Positions 25,709-34,249 of a DNA stretch of 64,000 nucleotides are shown here, piece after piece. Both the position numbers and the translations under genes were made by a program. Source of the stretch: Tannerellaceae bacterium (lineage in GTDB: Bacteria > Bacteroidota > Bacteroidia > Bacteroidales > Tannerellaceae); assembly GCA_031288175.1 (NCBI GenBank), contig JAITRW010000040.1:1-64000 (forward strand). Direction: 5' to 3'. The notes beneath the pieces are model-generated. The model was not told where the DNA came from. It made no database searches and was given only the letters and a program-made list of their open reading frames with translations. Positions within the stretch are counted from its first letter, which is position 1. Each line of letters opens with the position of its first letter.

Positions 25709-26296
25709 TTAGTGCACGACAACCTTATGGGAAACGGTTCCTGCTTTCACGATATACAATCCCGCAGAGAGAGGGATCTCCTTCACGCCCTTCACGGTTA
25801 CTTGTTGCACAAAGGTCCCCGCCGGAGTATAGATGCCTACCTCTTTTTTCGAATCGAATTCAACACGGATAGCGCCCTGCACCCCGTATACCTTGTCTGT
25901 CACAAGTACGGTCTCTACCGATAGAAGTCCTTTCCGTAAATCCGCCGACTCAACATCTCCTTTTTCCGGATCGGACACGTTGTTTCCGGATACGGAGAAG
26001 TTAGCGCCCAACTGCACGTCCTTGTAACCTCCTAACTCTACATCCAATGTCTGCGACGCGACCGTAGCTCCAGAATACACCGTCAGTTTCCCGCCACTCT
26101 GTATCACCAACGTGGTACTTGAGGTCAGCGTACCGTACACCTGAACATCACCTGTGGGAGTGATCAGAATGTTACCGGCAGCGAACAGTTCCCCCACACC
26201 AATGGTGATCGGCGAATTGAATGTAGCCCCCAGTTGAGACCGCGCACTACTTACGAACAGTAAGCAAACGCCCAACAGTACAACAATTCTTTTCAT
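25709..26296 (-). CDS. Small secreted protein with type A T9SS sorting tail
   Basis: 195 residues from ATG 26296; the track start one codon earlier is GTG. The signal peptide (IVVLLGVCLLFVSSARSQ) is followed by a short beta-rich region with repeating hydrophobic strands (GNILITPTGDVQVYGTL, LVIQSGGKLTVYSG) as in surface filament or helix proteins. The last 45 or so residues (VGIYTPAGTFVQQVTV, LSAGLYIVKAGTVSHKVVVH) form a T9SS type A C-terminal domain. The start overlaps the end of the chaperone-like gene upstream (TGATG), so they were one operon before the mobile element split that gene. Confidence 0.8.
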   Translation of the reverse strand: MKRIVVLLGVCLLFVSSARSQLGATFNSPITIGVGELFAAGNILITPTGDVQVYGTLTSSTTLVIQSGGKLTVYSGATVASQTLDVELGGYKDVQLGANFSVSGNNVSDPEKGDVESADLRKGLLSVETVLVTDKVYGVQGAIRVEFDSKKEVGIYTPAGTFVQQVTVKGVKEIPLSAGLYIVKAGTVSHKVVVH

Positions 26297-27060
26297 CACT
26301 TAAACACTGCTGTGAGGATACTTTTCTTGTCTTCTTCCGTGAGATTGTAGAGAGGCGCAACCTCATTGAGTATGGCTATAGCTTCTTCTTTCGTCAGCTT
26401 ACCTGCACTAAGACGTACTGTAAGGTCTTTTATCACCTGTACCTTAAACTCTGCAGTAGAGGTTTCCGCTTTCACTTTCTCGGTAGTGGCCGGTTCGGCT
26501 TCAGCTTTTTCCTTTTCGGCGGCAGCTTTAGCCTCTGCCTCTGCAAGTGCCTTTTCGGCGGCTTTTCTTGCCTGATACTCTGCCTCCCTGGCTGCGATTT
26601 CCTCCGGTGTAGGTTCAGGTACCTTTCCTATAGCAATACTCCCATTCGAATAGGAGAAAACAGATTTTATGGCTGCCACGTCCGCACTCAATTGTTTTAT
26701 ACTTTCTAAGAGTATTACCGACAGGCCTGCGTAATCTACAGCCTTGCTACCATCTTCATTCACGCTCACCAGTTCAGGAAAAGACTTTTCCAAACTTTCC
26801 ACGTCAAAGCCATATTTTACCAGCTCTGCTTCAGCTTGTCGTTTGCTGTTCGCCTGTTCGACAACCGTTATCCGTTCCGGAGGTAAATCAGCAGTAGAAA
26901 TAGGTTGGTAAGGCGTCTTATAGCTGACACCTTTGACCGTACTTAGACGAGATAAGGGATCTGATAACTCCTGTTCTGCTTCACGAAGTTCACTCACTCC
27001 GATACTAATATTTGGTGCCTGTATACGTTTATAAAATAATACTTTGAATGTTGACCTCAT
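26296..27060 (-). pseudogene. C-terminal part of S74/tail-fibre-type chaperone gene, fused to integrase start codons
   Basis: 254 codons. Residues 1-10 (MRSTFKVLFY) are the N-terminus of Bacteroidetes tyrosine integrases and belong to the mobile element. From KRIQAPNISIG on, the sequence is host gene: a diverged intramolecular chaperone (S74-like) region (LSTVKGVSYKTPY, FPELVSVNEDGSKAVDYAGL, LLESIKQL). An Ala/Glu/Lys-rich helix and a short helical C-terminus follow. The matching N-terminal part is at 34250-34632. Joining the host bases at the TATTTTA core gives 1119 bases, exactly 373 codons in frame. The fused ORF has a good TAATTTTG promoter box and may still be expressed as a truncated cytoplasmic protein. 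Confidence 0.85.
27032..27038 (-). repeat. attL-like core site
   Basis: Minus strand reads AAAGTAT-TATTTTA-TAAACG. The left side is element (integrase codons); the right side is host gene. The core is shared with 34250-34256 and 27324-27330. Confidence 0.8.
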
Positions 27061-27323
27061 AACTCAATGTTTTTTCTGGTTACAAAATTAGTTATCATTG
27101 AGTTACCGGACGGTATGCAAAACTACGCAAACCACTGAATAAAAACCGGTTAGCAGAAAATCTGCGTTTATTACCAAGTAACGGGATGGTAACGGAACTC
27201 CTGCCGTGTTCTGCTTAATTCTGTTTTTTCGCTTGTTACAATACCAAGCAAAACAGAGCGTAACGAACGCTCTTTCAGCTAATTCGCTACACTCTGCTTA
27301 ATCTTGCTTTCTGCTAAGTTGTT
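27039..27323. promoter_or_regulatory. Element-end segment with outward promoter; candidate invertible switch
   Basis: This stretch has no gene of its own. It holds a minus-strand promoter (TAATTTTG, 27083-27090) and the integrase start ATGAGGTCAACATTCAAAG. Inverted motifs ACTCAATG/CATTGAGT flank the -7 box, GTTAC-type motifs recur, and TTAGCAGAAA (27149-27158) is inverted at 27309-27318. Repeated motifs of this kind suggest integrase arm-type binding sites. The segment is bounded by inverted copies of the TATTTTA core (27032-27038 and 27324-27330). Flipping it would place the promoter and first codons in frame in front of the integrase body. Confidence 0.6.
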
Positions 27324-27330
27324 TATTTTA
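27324..27330 (+). repeat. Internal inverted core site at the integrase body
   Basis: Plus strand TATTTTA followed by TGTGAAG. It has the same codon phase (TTA TTT TAT) as the attL core on the other strand, so recombination between them would be in frame. Confidence 0.7.
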
Positions 27331-27331
27331 T

Positions 27332-28532
27332 GTGAAGAAAGGCAGTGAGAAACCAAACGGAAACCTGCCTTTGATGTGCCGTATTACAGTAGACGGCGAA
27401 GTTAAACAATTCAGCTGTAAAATGGATATCCCGCTCCGTTTGTGGGATGTGAAGAACAACCGCGCAGCGGGAAAGAGTGCCGAAGCGCACAAAATCAATG
27501 TCGCCATTGATAGAATCCGCGTGGATGTAAACCGCCGTTATCAGGAGCTGATGCAGACGGACGGTTATGTTACCGCCACCAAGTTAAAAAACGCCTATCT
27601 CGGCATCGGAGTAAAACAGGAAACACTTCTAAAGCTATTCGAACAGCACAACGCCGAGTTTGAGAAGAAAGTAGGTTATAGCCGGGCAGGGTACTTTCGT
27701 CCGATACCGTACCGTATGCAAGCACATACGGGAGTTTCTTCCCTCTACTTATCACAGGGAAGATATACCGCTGAAAGAGTTAAACCTGACGTTTATCAAC
27801 GATTTCGAATACTTCCTGCGGGAAGAGAAGAAATGCCGTACCAATACCGTATGGGGATATATGATTGTATTGAAGCATATTATCTCCATTGCCCGCAATA
27901 CAGGGTTATTGCCGTCCAACCCCTTTGCGGGATATATCAACAGCCCCGAGAGCGTGGATAGAGGCTATCTTACAGAAGAAGAAATCCAAACGCTAATAGA
28001 AGCCCCGATGAAAAACAAAACATACGAACTGGTGCGTGACCTCTTCGTTTTTTCTGTTTTCACCGGATTGTCGTATGCGGATGTAAAGAACCTTACCACC
28101 GATAACCTGCAAACATTCTTTGACAGTAATCTATGGATCATCACCCGCAGACGAAAGACCAACACCGATTCCAATATCCGGCTGTTAGATGTTCCCAAAC
28201 GGATAATAGATAAATACAAAGGCTTTACGGGGGATAACCGTGTATTCCCTGTTCCGAGCAATAGCTGTTGCAACGAGAAACTCAAAAAGATAGGCAAACA
28301 GTGCGGTATTAAAACACGGCTGACCTACCATGTTTCGAGACACTCGGCGGCTACCACAATTTTGTTATCGCACGGCGTACCCATTGAAACCGTGAGCCGT
28401 ATTCTCGGACACACGAACATAAAGACAACGCAGATATACGCCCGTATAACCAACCAGAAGATAAGCCGGGATATGGAATCCCTTTCGCAAAAGTTAGAGG
28501 GTATGGAGAAGAATATTTGCGAAGCTATCTAA
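27332..28532 (+). pseudogene. Tyrosine recombinase/integrase body, lacking its start and frameshifted
   Basis: Two track ORFs (27332-27961 and 27861-28532) are one gene. The first begins in mid-motif (..LFY VKKGSEKPNG, then LPLMCRITVDGEVKQFSCKM), the Arm-DNA-binding domain, and lacks the usual MRSTFKV start, found inverted at 27060. A single extra base in the GGG at 27684-27686 shifts the frame; removing one G gives YSRQGTFVRYRTVCKHIREF and a continuous protein. The catalytic part follows: FTGLSYADVKNL (Ser where classical Arg I stands, as in IntDOT-type enzymes), HVSRHSAATT, LGHTNIKTTQIYARI with the Tyr nucleophile. With the ten missing codons the enzyme would be about 409 residues, normal for the family. 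Confidence 0.85.
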
Positions 28533-28579
28533 CCCGAACAAGGGCTACTATCGGAGTTTATCCGCGACCTGTCCGAGAG

Positions 28580-28595
28580 GGCTTTTCAAAAAGCC
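28580..28595 (+). terminator. Short hairpin after the integrase
   Basis: GGCTTTT and AAAAGCC with a two-base loop form a tight 7-bp hairpin about 48 bases after the integrase stop. No clear T-run follows, so it may be part of the transfer origin instead. Confidence 0.3.
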
Positions 28596-28598
28596 GTA

Positions 28599-28720
28599 GC
28601 TTATTAGGGCATTTTCTTAACGCATCCGTTTCACTACTGCTAAAAATGCCCCAATAAGCCAAAGGGTAAACCCCTCTGGACACCCCCGAAGCGGTCAAAG
28701 ACCGCACCGCTGAAAGCGGT
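28599..28720. other. Candidate origin of transfer (oriT) upstream of the relaxase
   Basis: A 17-bp inverted repeat (GCTTATTAGGGCATTTT at 28599 and its complement ending 28659, one mismatch) has a 27-base loop. GGGTAAACCCCTCTGGACACC follows, then two tight hairpins: GCGGTC-AAA-GACCGC (28691-28705) and ACCGCT-GAA-AGCGGT (28706-28720). The position directly before a MobV gene, with no other gene in the gap 28533-28758, fits an oriT. The nick site cannot be named. Confidence 0.5.
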
Positions 28721-28758
28721 AATCACGGCAAATTATTCACCCTAAAATTTACCTTAAA

Positions 28759-30003
28759 ATGGGCTTTGCAGTCTTACATATACAGAAGCCGAAAGGCAAC
28801 GACAGCGGAACGACCGCCCACATAGAACGGACGGTCAGCCCCGCCAACGCCGATAAAGAGCGTACACCCCTGAATGAAAACCTGATTGAATACCCGGACG
28901 GTATCGAAACCCGCACCCAAGCCATACAGCACCGTATCGAAACCGCCGGGATAAAGCGCAAGATAAGCCATAACCAAGTCAGGGCGTTACAGGTCATGTT
29001 ATCCGGCACACCTGAAGATATGCATCGCATACAGGCAGCGGGAAAGTTGGACGAATGGTGCGATGATAATATCAAATGGTTGCAGGATACGTTCGGAAAA
29101 GAGAACGTCGTATCAGCCGTTCTGCATCTGGACGAGAAAACACCCCATATCCACGCAACGGTAGTTCCCATCGTTACCGGTGAAAGAAGAAAAGCCGTAA
29201 AGAAGAAAGAGCAGGAGAACAAACAGGAACAGGACAAGCCCAATAAAAAGCAATATCGCAAGAAACCCGACGATACCGTCCGGCTATGCGCCGACGATAT
29301 TATGACCCGCGAGAATCTGGAATACTTTCAGGACAGCTACAGCGAAGCGATGAATAAATACGGCCTACAGCGAGGCATAAGAGGCTCGGATGCCCGCCAT
29401 ATCTCCACTCCGCAATACTATCGTGATTTATATGCCAAGAACGAAGACCTTAAAGAAGATATAGAACAACTCCAAGACCAAAAACAAGAGGTATATGACA
29501 GCGTCCGCGACCTGTACGACCGTAAGGACGAAGCGCGGGATAAGTTTCTCGATATGCACGATTACGTCCGGAATAAGGAGAAAGAGATTTCCGGTATTGA
29601 ATCCCGCCTGCAACAACTCAAACAGGAGTACGAGCCGTACAAAGCGCAGGAAGATATAAACCTGTTGTTTAGTGTATTTCCGCAATTAAATGAACGCTTG
29701 CGGATAGCGCAGCTATGCAAGGGCATTGGGTTGGCGGTAGACACCATTAAACAGCTATTTAAGGGCGAACCAATAACAGTTAATGGCAAACTCCATTCGA
29801 CCGAACATGACCGGGATTTTGCGGTGCAGGACGCCAAATTGCAGCTATTTAAGGAGAAAGGCGACATACACAGACTCCGCCTGAACATCGACGGGCAAAA
29901 CATCATCGATTGGTTCAAACAGAAATTCCAAGAGGTCAAACAGACCGTTAGACCCCATATCAAACCCGCTCCACCGAAACAGAATAAGGGGAGAGGGGTA
30001 TAA
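28759..30003 (+). CDS. MobV-family relaxase (Mob/Pre-type mobilization protein)
   Basis: 414 residues. The relaxase domain occupies about residues 1-200: N-terminal MGFAVLHIQKPKGND, TRTQAIQHRIETAGI, and the metal-binding HLDEKTPHIHATVVPI motif near residue 130. The second half is a long coiled coil (LKEDIEQLQDQKQEVYDSVRDLYDR) and a basic C-terminus. It would nick oriT just upstream and lead the strand into a conjugation channel supplied by another element. No transfer apparatus is encoded here, so the element is mobilizable, not self-transmissible. Confidence 0.9.
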   Translation: MGFAVLHIQKPKGNDSGTTAHIERTVSPANADKERTPLNENLIEYPDGIETRTQAIQHRIETAGIKRKISHNQVRALQVMLSGTPEDMHRIQAAGKLDEWCDDNIKWLQDTFGKENVVSAVLHLDEKTPHIHATVVPIVTGERRKAVKKKEQENKQEQDKPNKKQYRKKPDDTVRLCADDIMTRENLEYFQDSYSEAMNKYGLQRGIRGSDARHISTPQYYRDLYAKNEDLKEDIEQLQDQKQEVYDSVRDLYDRKDEARDKFLDMHDYVRNKEKEISGIESRLQQLKQEYEPYKAQEDINLLFSVFPQLNERLRIAQLCKGIGLAVDTIKQLFKGEPITVNGKLHSTEHDRDFAVQDAKLQLFKEKGDIHRLRLNIDGQNIIDWFKQKFQEVKQTVRPHIKPAPPKQNKGRGV

Positions 30004-30141
30004 ACCCATACCAAAAGCCATAAAAAGGCAAAAGCACGGCATTAAAAGATAATTAATTGGCTGTATTAAACGTAGAATATCGAAATACATAATTTAATAA
30101 ATATTTTTTAGACTTTCGTGGACTGTTATGGAAATAATAAT

Positions 30142-30149
30142 TATCTTTG
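30142..30149 (+). promoter_or_regulatory. -7 box for the restriction-modification cargo
   Basis: TATCTTTG, exact consensus, 27 bases before the ATG at 30177. The track ORF's start codon lies inside it, which decides the start. The cargo therefore has its own promoter. Confidence 0.6.
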
Positions 30150-30176
30150 TTCCCAAGAATAATTAAATTAGAGAGC

Positions 30177-32345
30177 ATGAAAACATTTAGCGAATGCAAA
30201 AACGAGTATAACTCTACTTATCAGAGTGTTGCTGAAATAGATTGCTTCTTGCCGATACACCTATCATATGGATTAAAAAAGCAAATAAAAAACAAGTCTG
30301 GATATCCAAATGAGGAGTTTTACAAATGGCAGTTTTTCTATTCACTTATACATTCGGGAATGTATGGAAAAGATTATATGGGTGCAGAAATTCAATTTCC
30401 AAAAGGGAATATCAGTTCCGATCCTATTAGGTTTGATGGAGCTATATTTGATGATAAAGATTGGATCGACCATTACACAAAGTTTCATACATCAAAAGAT
30501 CAAAGTTCTTTAGATTGGCTTCGTAAACATTTAATCGCTGTTATTGAGTTCAAAAAAGAAAATGGGAAAAATACAGAGGCCGTATGGAATCAGCAATTAA
30601 AACCTGCTCTCAAAGAAAGCGAAAACGAGTTCTGTTTAGGGATACTATATGATACAGAAAGGCTCTTTCTGTTTAAGAAACAAGGCAACTATTTTTTAAG
30701 ATTAGATGATGGATATAACCTTAAAAAAGAGCAGAGTAGCACAAAAGACTTATCTATCCATCTTACTGATGGCTATTACAAAATTCCTTTTTTCGAGCAA
30801 TTAAAGCAACGGATATATAATCCTCCCATTGATCGAAGCAAGCGCACTATTAATGAGTTAGAGATTATTACGGGCGCATATAGTTCTCAATTATCAGATG
30901 GCATCTCCAATATCCTAAAAACAATGGATAAAGTGAGCCTGAAGAATCAACGAGGATATGAAATATTAATTCAGATATTAGCTTTAAAAATATTTGATGA
31001 AAAACGCAGTCAAAAAAATTACGCTTATTTAGAGTTCTACAAATCGGACGAAGAAAAGGCAAAATTAGATCTCCTTTTTTTTGTTACTCCGGAGGAACGT
31101 AATTATATTAATCTTTCGGACGATAAAATTATATCATTTGTAGATAGAATGAGAGCTCTATATAATGAGGCTTCCCAAGAATATCATTTTATATTAAATA
31201 GAGTTGATACACAGACGATAACATGGGAAAAAGAAGAGCATGTCAGGACTATTGCCGAAATCGTTGAGCAGTTCCAGGACTATAGCTTTGTAAAATCACA
31301 TAAAACTGATTTATACCAGATCGTATTTTATAAGTTTGCAAGTGAATTTTCAAAAGCGGATAAAGGGCAATTTGTAACTCCTATTCCTTTGATTGATTTT
31401 CTTGTTCGTATTGTAAATCCCCGTAATGATGAAAGAGTAATTGACCCAACAGCAGGGATTGCTGATTTTCTATCGGTAGCATATGTTAATTCTCATTCAA
31501 AATTAGATGATAAAAATATCTATGGGTTAGATAACGATGAGCAGATGATCATGTTAGCTCAATTGAATATGTTATTGAATGGAGATGGTAACTCAATCTT
31601 AAAATACAAGCCGGACAAAGGCTCTATTGTTTGGAAATTTGGTGACCGTGACAACTTGGTTGAATTAAATCCCAAATTGCATAAAAACGGGAACTGGGAT
31701 AATTGGAGAGATGGCACAAAACTTAAAAAATTTGATGTCGTACTAACTAATCCTCCATTTGGCAAGGGCCGTAAGTACATTCCTGCCTCTCAGCATGATA
31801 GGGATATTATTGAAATGTATGAATTGTGGGATGTTGCAAGAGGAGGTAATGGGATTGATTTGGGGCTCGTTTTTTTAGAAAATGCCTACCGCATATTAAA
31901 GGACAATGGACGTATGGGTATTGTTATTTCCAATTCAATAGCATCAATTGATGAATTTGAGAAGGCTCGTGAATGGTTATTATCTAAAATGAGAATTGTT
32001 GCTTGTTTTGATATGCCTGCCAATGTATTTGCCGAAACAGGAGTCATAACGACTATTATTGTTGCTTATAAGCCCAAACCTAAAGAGCTTGAAAAAATGA
32101 TCAAACAAAACTATCAAATTTTCATGAAAGACATTACAAATGTCGGCTATAAAGTCAGCACAGATGATAGAGTAAAGCGATTCGACCCGATTTACAAAAG
32201 GAACATCGAGACACTCGACATTGAAATAGATGAAGAAGGCCAACCCGTATTAGATGAAGATTTTAATGATACAGTGCGAGATTTTAAGGCTTGGTGCTTA
32301 AGCCAAGAAGAAACTTTGAAAGACTTATTTATTAAAGAAAAATAA
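30177..32345 (+). CDS. Fused HsdR-N-like nuclease and N6-adenine methyltransferase
   Basis: 722 residues from ATG 30177. The N-terminal 200 or so residues look like the HsdR N-terminal nuclease domain, with a PD-(D/E)xK pattern: SDPIRFDGAIF then LIAVIEFKKEN. A helical middle leads to a type I HsdM-like methyltransferase: QFVTPIPLIDFLVRI, SAM motif VIDPTAGIADFL and catalytic NPPFGKG (about residue 525). A translocase/helicase is absent. With the separate specificity protein encoded six bases on, it resembles BcgI-like type IIB/IIG systems, in which one polypeptide cuts and methylates. It is strongly AT-rich compared with the chromosome. Confidence 0.8.
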   Translation: MKTFSECKNEYNSTYQSVAEIDCFLPIHLSYGLKKQIKNKSGYPNEEFYKWQFFYSLIHSGMYGKDYMGAEIQFPKGNISSDPIRFDGAIFDDKDWIDHYTKFHTSKDQSSLDWLRKHLIAVIEFKKENGKNTEAVWNQQLKPALKESENEFCLGILYDTERLFLFKKQGNYFLRLDDGYNLKKEQSSTKDLSIHLTDGYYKIPFFEQLKQRIYNPPIDRSKRTINELEIITGAYSSQLSDGISNILKTMDKVSLKNQRGYEILIQILALKIFDEKRSQKNYAYLEFYKSDEEKAKLDLLFFVTPEERNYINLSDDKIISFVDRMRALYNEASQEYHFILNRVDTQTITWEKEEHVRTIAEIVEQFQDYSFVKSHKTDLYQIVFYKFASEFSKADKGQFVTPIPLIDFLVRIVNPRNDERVIDPTAGIADFLSVAYVNSHSKLDDKNIYGLDNDEQMIMLAQLNMLLNGDGNSILKYKPDKGSIVWKFGDRDNLVELNPKLHKNGNWDNWRDGTKLKKFDVVLTNPPFGKGRKYIPASQHDRDIIEMYELWDVARGGNGIDLGLVFLENAYRILKDNGRMGIVISNSIASIDEFEKAREWLLSKMRIVACFDMPANVFAETGVITTIIVAYKPKPKELEKMIKQNYQIFMKDITNVGYKVSTDDRVKRFDPIYKRNIETLDIEIDEEGQPVLDEDFNDTVRDFKAWCLSQEETLKDLFIKEK

Positions 32346-32351
32346 GCGACT

Positions 32352-33791
32352 ATGTCATCATTCATTACAACAAAATATCAAAATGTGATTGATGGGAAAT
32401 TTCAATTATCTCCTTCGATGCATAGAATATTCATTGCTCCTAATTCCAATACAAAAACTGTACGAGATTTCTTGAGCAGAGATTTACTTCGTACTGATTT
32501 AGGAACAGAAGTGGGCTCAATAAATTACGTGAAAGGTTCTTCAAAATATTTCATTAAGACTAAAGCACTTCAATCTCATACATATTTACCCCTTTTTTCT
32601 AATGAAAGCGTAGAGAGTATTCATCCAGCATCTTTCATTAATCATAATCTACGGACAGGAGATATTATCATATCAAAAGATAGTAATATTGGAGAGGTTA
32701 TTATATTAGATAAAGACTATCCTAATCATATGCTTTCCGGCGCATTATACAAATTGCCCATAGTTACTAATAAACTCTATTTATTGGCATTTTTAAAGCA
32801 TAAGTTTTTTAGAGAACAATTAGATGGCATTGTGCCCAAAGGGGTTACAATCAGGCATGCGGGTACAAAATTTTTAGATTGTAAGATCCCTCTACCAAAC
32901 AAAAATATAGAAGAAACAACGAAACATGTAGAATCGTTAATGCAACTCATTATTGATTGTGAGATTGAAATTCTAAATAAATATGCAAAAATAAATAATT
33001 TAATTGAAGAAGAATTATTTGCAGGGCAATCAGACTCGATATTTAAATACCAATATCCCACTTATAATGACACCATTCAGAATAGACGGTTAGATACAGG
33101 AATGTATTCAGAGCAATTTCAAAGAATAGATTTTGCCATAAAAAATTATCGTCTTGGATATTATTATATCGAATCATCAAAATTAAAAAGTGGCAATACT
33201 CCTTTAGTTAGACATATTGGCAATGAAGAAACTTTAAAATATCGATGGATGACACCCACAAATTGTTCTGATGTTGGCTATATATTAATAGACGAGCGTA
33301 TCAACATGCTTACAAAGAACAATATTAATGAAAATGCAATGCTTCTTATCAATAGAACATCAAGAGGTGGAGTTGGAGAATATGTAGGAATAGCAACATT
33401 CTATGATATTGCAGAACATGGGAAAGGTCATCACAATCAAGGCATATATAGAGTAACTGGGTATGAGAATAACGATCTAATCTTTATGACATGCTTTATG
33501 AATAGCCAGATTATGAGGAAATATTGTTCTTCAATCTGCGTAGGATCCAAAATGAAAGAAATAAAGCTAAATCAGTTTTTAAATATTCCTTTCCCGAGAT
33601 TTAAGGAAGATACAAAGACCCAAGTGATAAAACTATTCATGAACGACGTTGAAATATCTGACTTCAATAATCTATTAAACATTAGTAAATCCTTATCTAA
33701 TATAGGTGTTTATAAACTTCACTCTCTATTAGTTATACTTAAATCACAACTTGGCAAGAGGTTAGATATGATTGTAAATGATATTTACTAA
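32352..33791 (+). CDS. Specificity (S) subunit of the restriction-modification system
   Basis: 479 residues. Two target-recognition halves are each followed by a conserved helical spacer: TRD1 about residues 1-190 with helix KHVESLMQLIIDCEIEILNKY, and TRD2 about 240-420 ending NIPFPRFKEDTKTQVI plus helix. TRD-typical phrases include RTGDIIISKDSNIGEVIIL and FLDCKIPLPN. It gives sequence specificity to the fused nuclease-methyltransferase encoded just upstream in the same operon. The recognition site cannot be predicted. Confidence 0.85.
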   Translation: MSSFITTKYQNVIDGKFQLSPSMHRIFIAPNSNTKTVRDFLSRDLLRTDLGTEVGSINYVKGSSKYFIKTKALQSHTYLPLFSNESVESIHPASFINHNLRTGDIIISKDSNIGEVIILDKDYPNHMLSGALYKLPIVTNKLYLLAFLKHKFFREQLDGIVPKGVTIRHAGTKFLDCKIPLPNKNIEETTKHVESLMQLIIDCEIEILNKYAKINNLIEEELFAGQSDSIFKYQYPTYNDTIQNRRLDTGMYSEQFQRIDFAIKNYRLGYYYIESSKLKSGNTPLVRHIGNEETLKYRWMTPTNCSDVGYILIDERINMLTKNNINENAMLLINRTSRGGVGEYVGIATFYDIAEHGKGHHNQGIYRVTGYENNDLIFMTCFMNSQIMRKYCSSICVGSKMKEIKLNQFLNIPFPRFKEDTKTQVIKLFMNDVEISDFNNLLNISKSLSNIGVYKLHSLLVILKSQLGKRLDMIVNDIY

Positions 33792-34249
33792 CTGAACATT
33801 TCCTACTGTTCATTGATAAATATGTAGGCAATATTTGGGCAGCTTCGCAGTTCCAATGAAACCCTGCCTATTTTTTGATATTACTAAGCATAATGAACTA
33901 ATCTTCTATGTTATCTGAACACAAAGGTATATTCCAAAAGCGAAACGTCAACACCAAGCCCTGCGGGTTTTACGGAAAATCTCCACACCTGCGCTACGCT
34001 CCGGGTAGTATTTTCCGCAAAAGTGTTGCCTTATTCGCTCTTTCCATAAGAGGGGTGTTTATCAGATAAAGAAAGAGAAAAAATATGCGTGTTGTTTCAA
34101 AAATATTGCTTACTTTTGGCGTGAGTTATTTGACAGTATTGTACCGCAATTCGCTGAAATACGCACGGTTACTAACTCGTTACCTCAATAATCCGAAAAC
34201 TCGACTAAAAGTTTATTCTTCAATCGGTTATGCCAAACCGATGAAAATC
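33792..34249. other. Right end of the mobile element, non-coding
   Basis: No gene is seen in about 450 bases. There is an inverted repeat GGAAAAT ... ATTTTCC around 33975-34020 and GGTTACTAACTCGTTACC near 34165-34185. The latter shares GTTAC motifs with the left end and is likely an integrase-binding arm. The stretch GCGGGTTTTACGGAAAATC recalls conserved segments near ends of Bacteroides elements; this is recollection, not a search. Confidence 0.45.

Noticed and set aside
30177-33791. Complete type I restriction system
   Set aside because: No HsdR motor/helicase is present; the nuclease-like domain is fused to the methylase, so a BcgI-like arrangement fits better.
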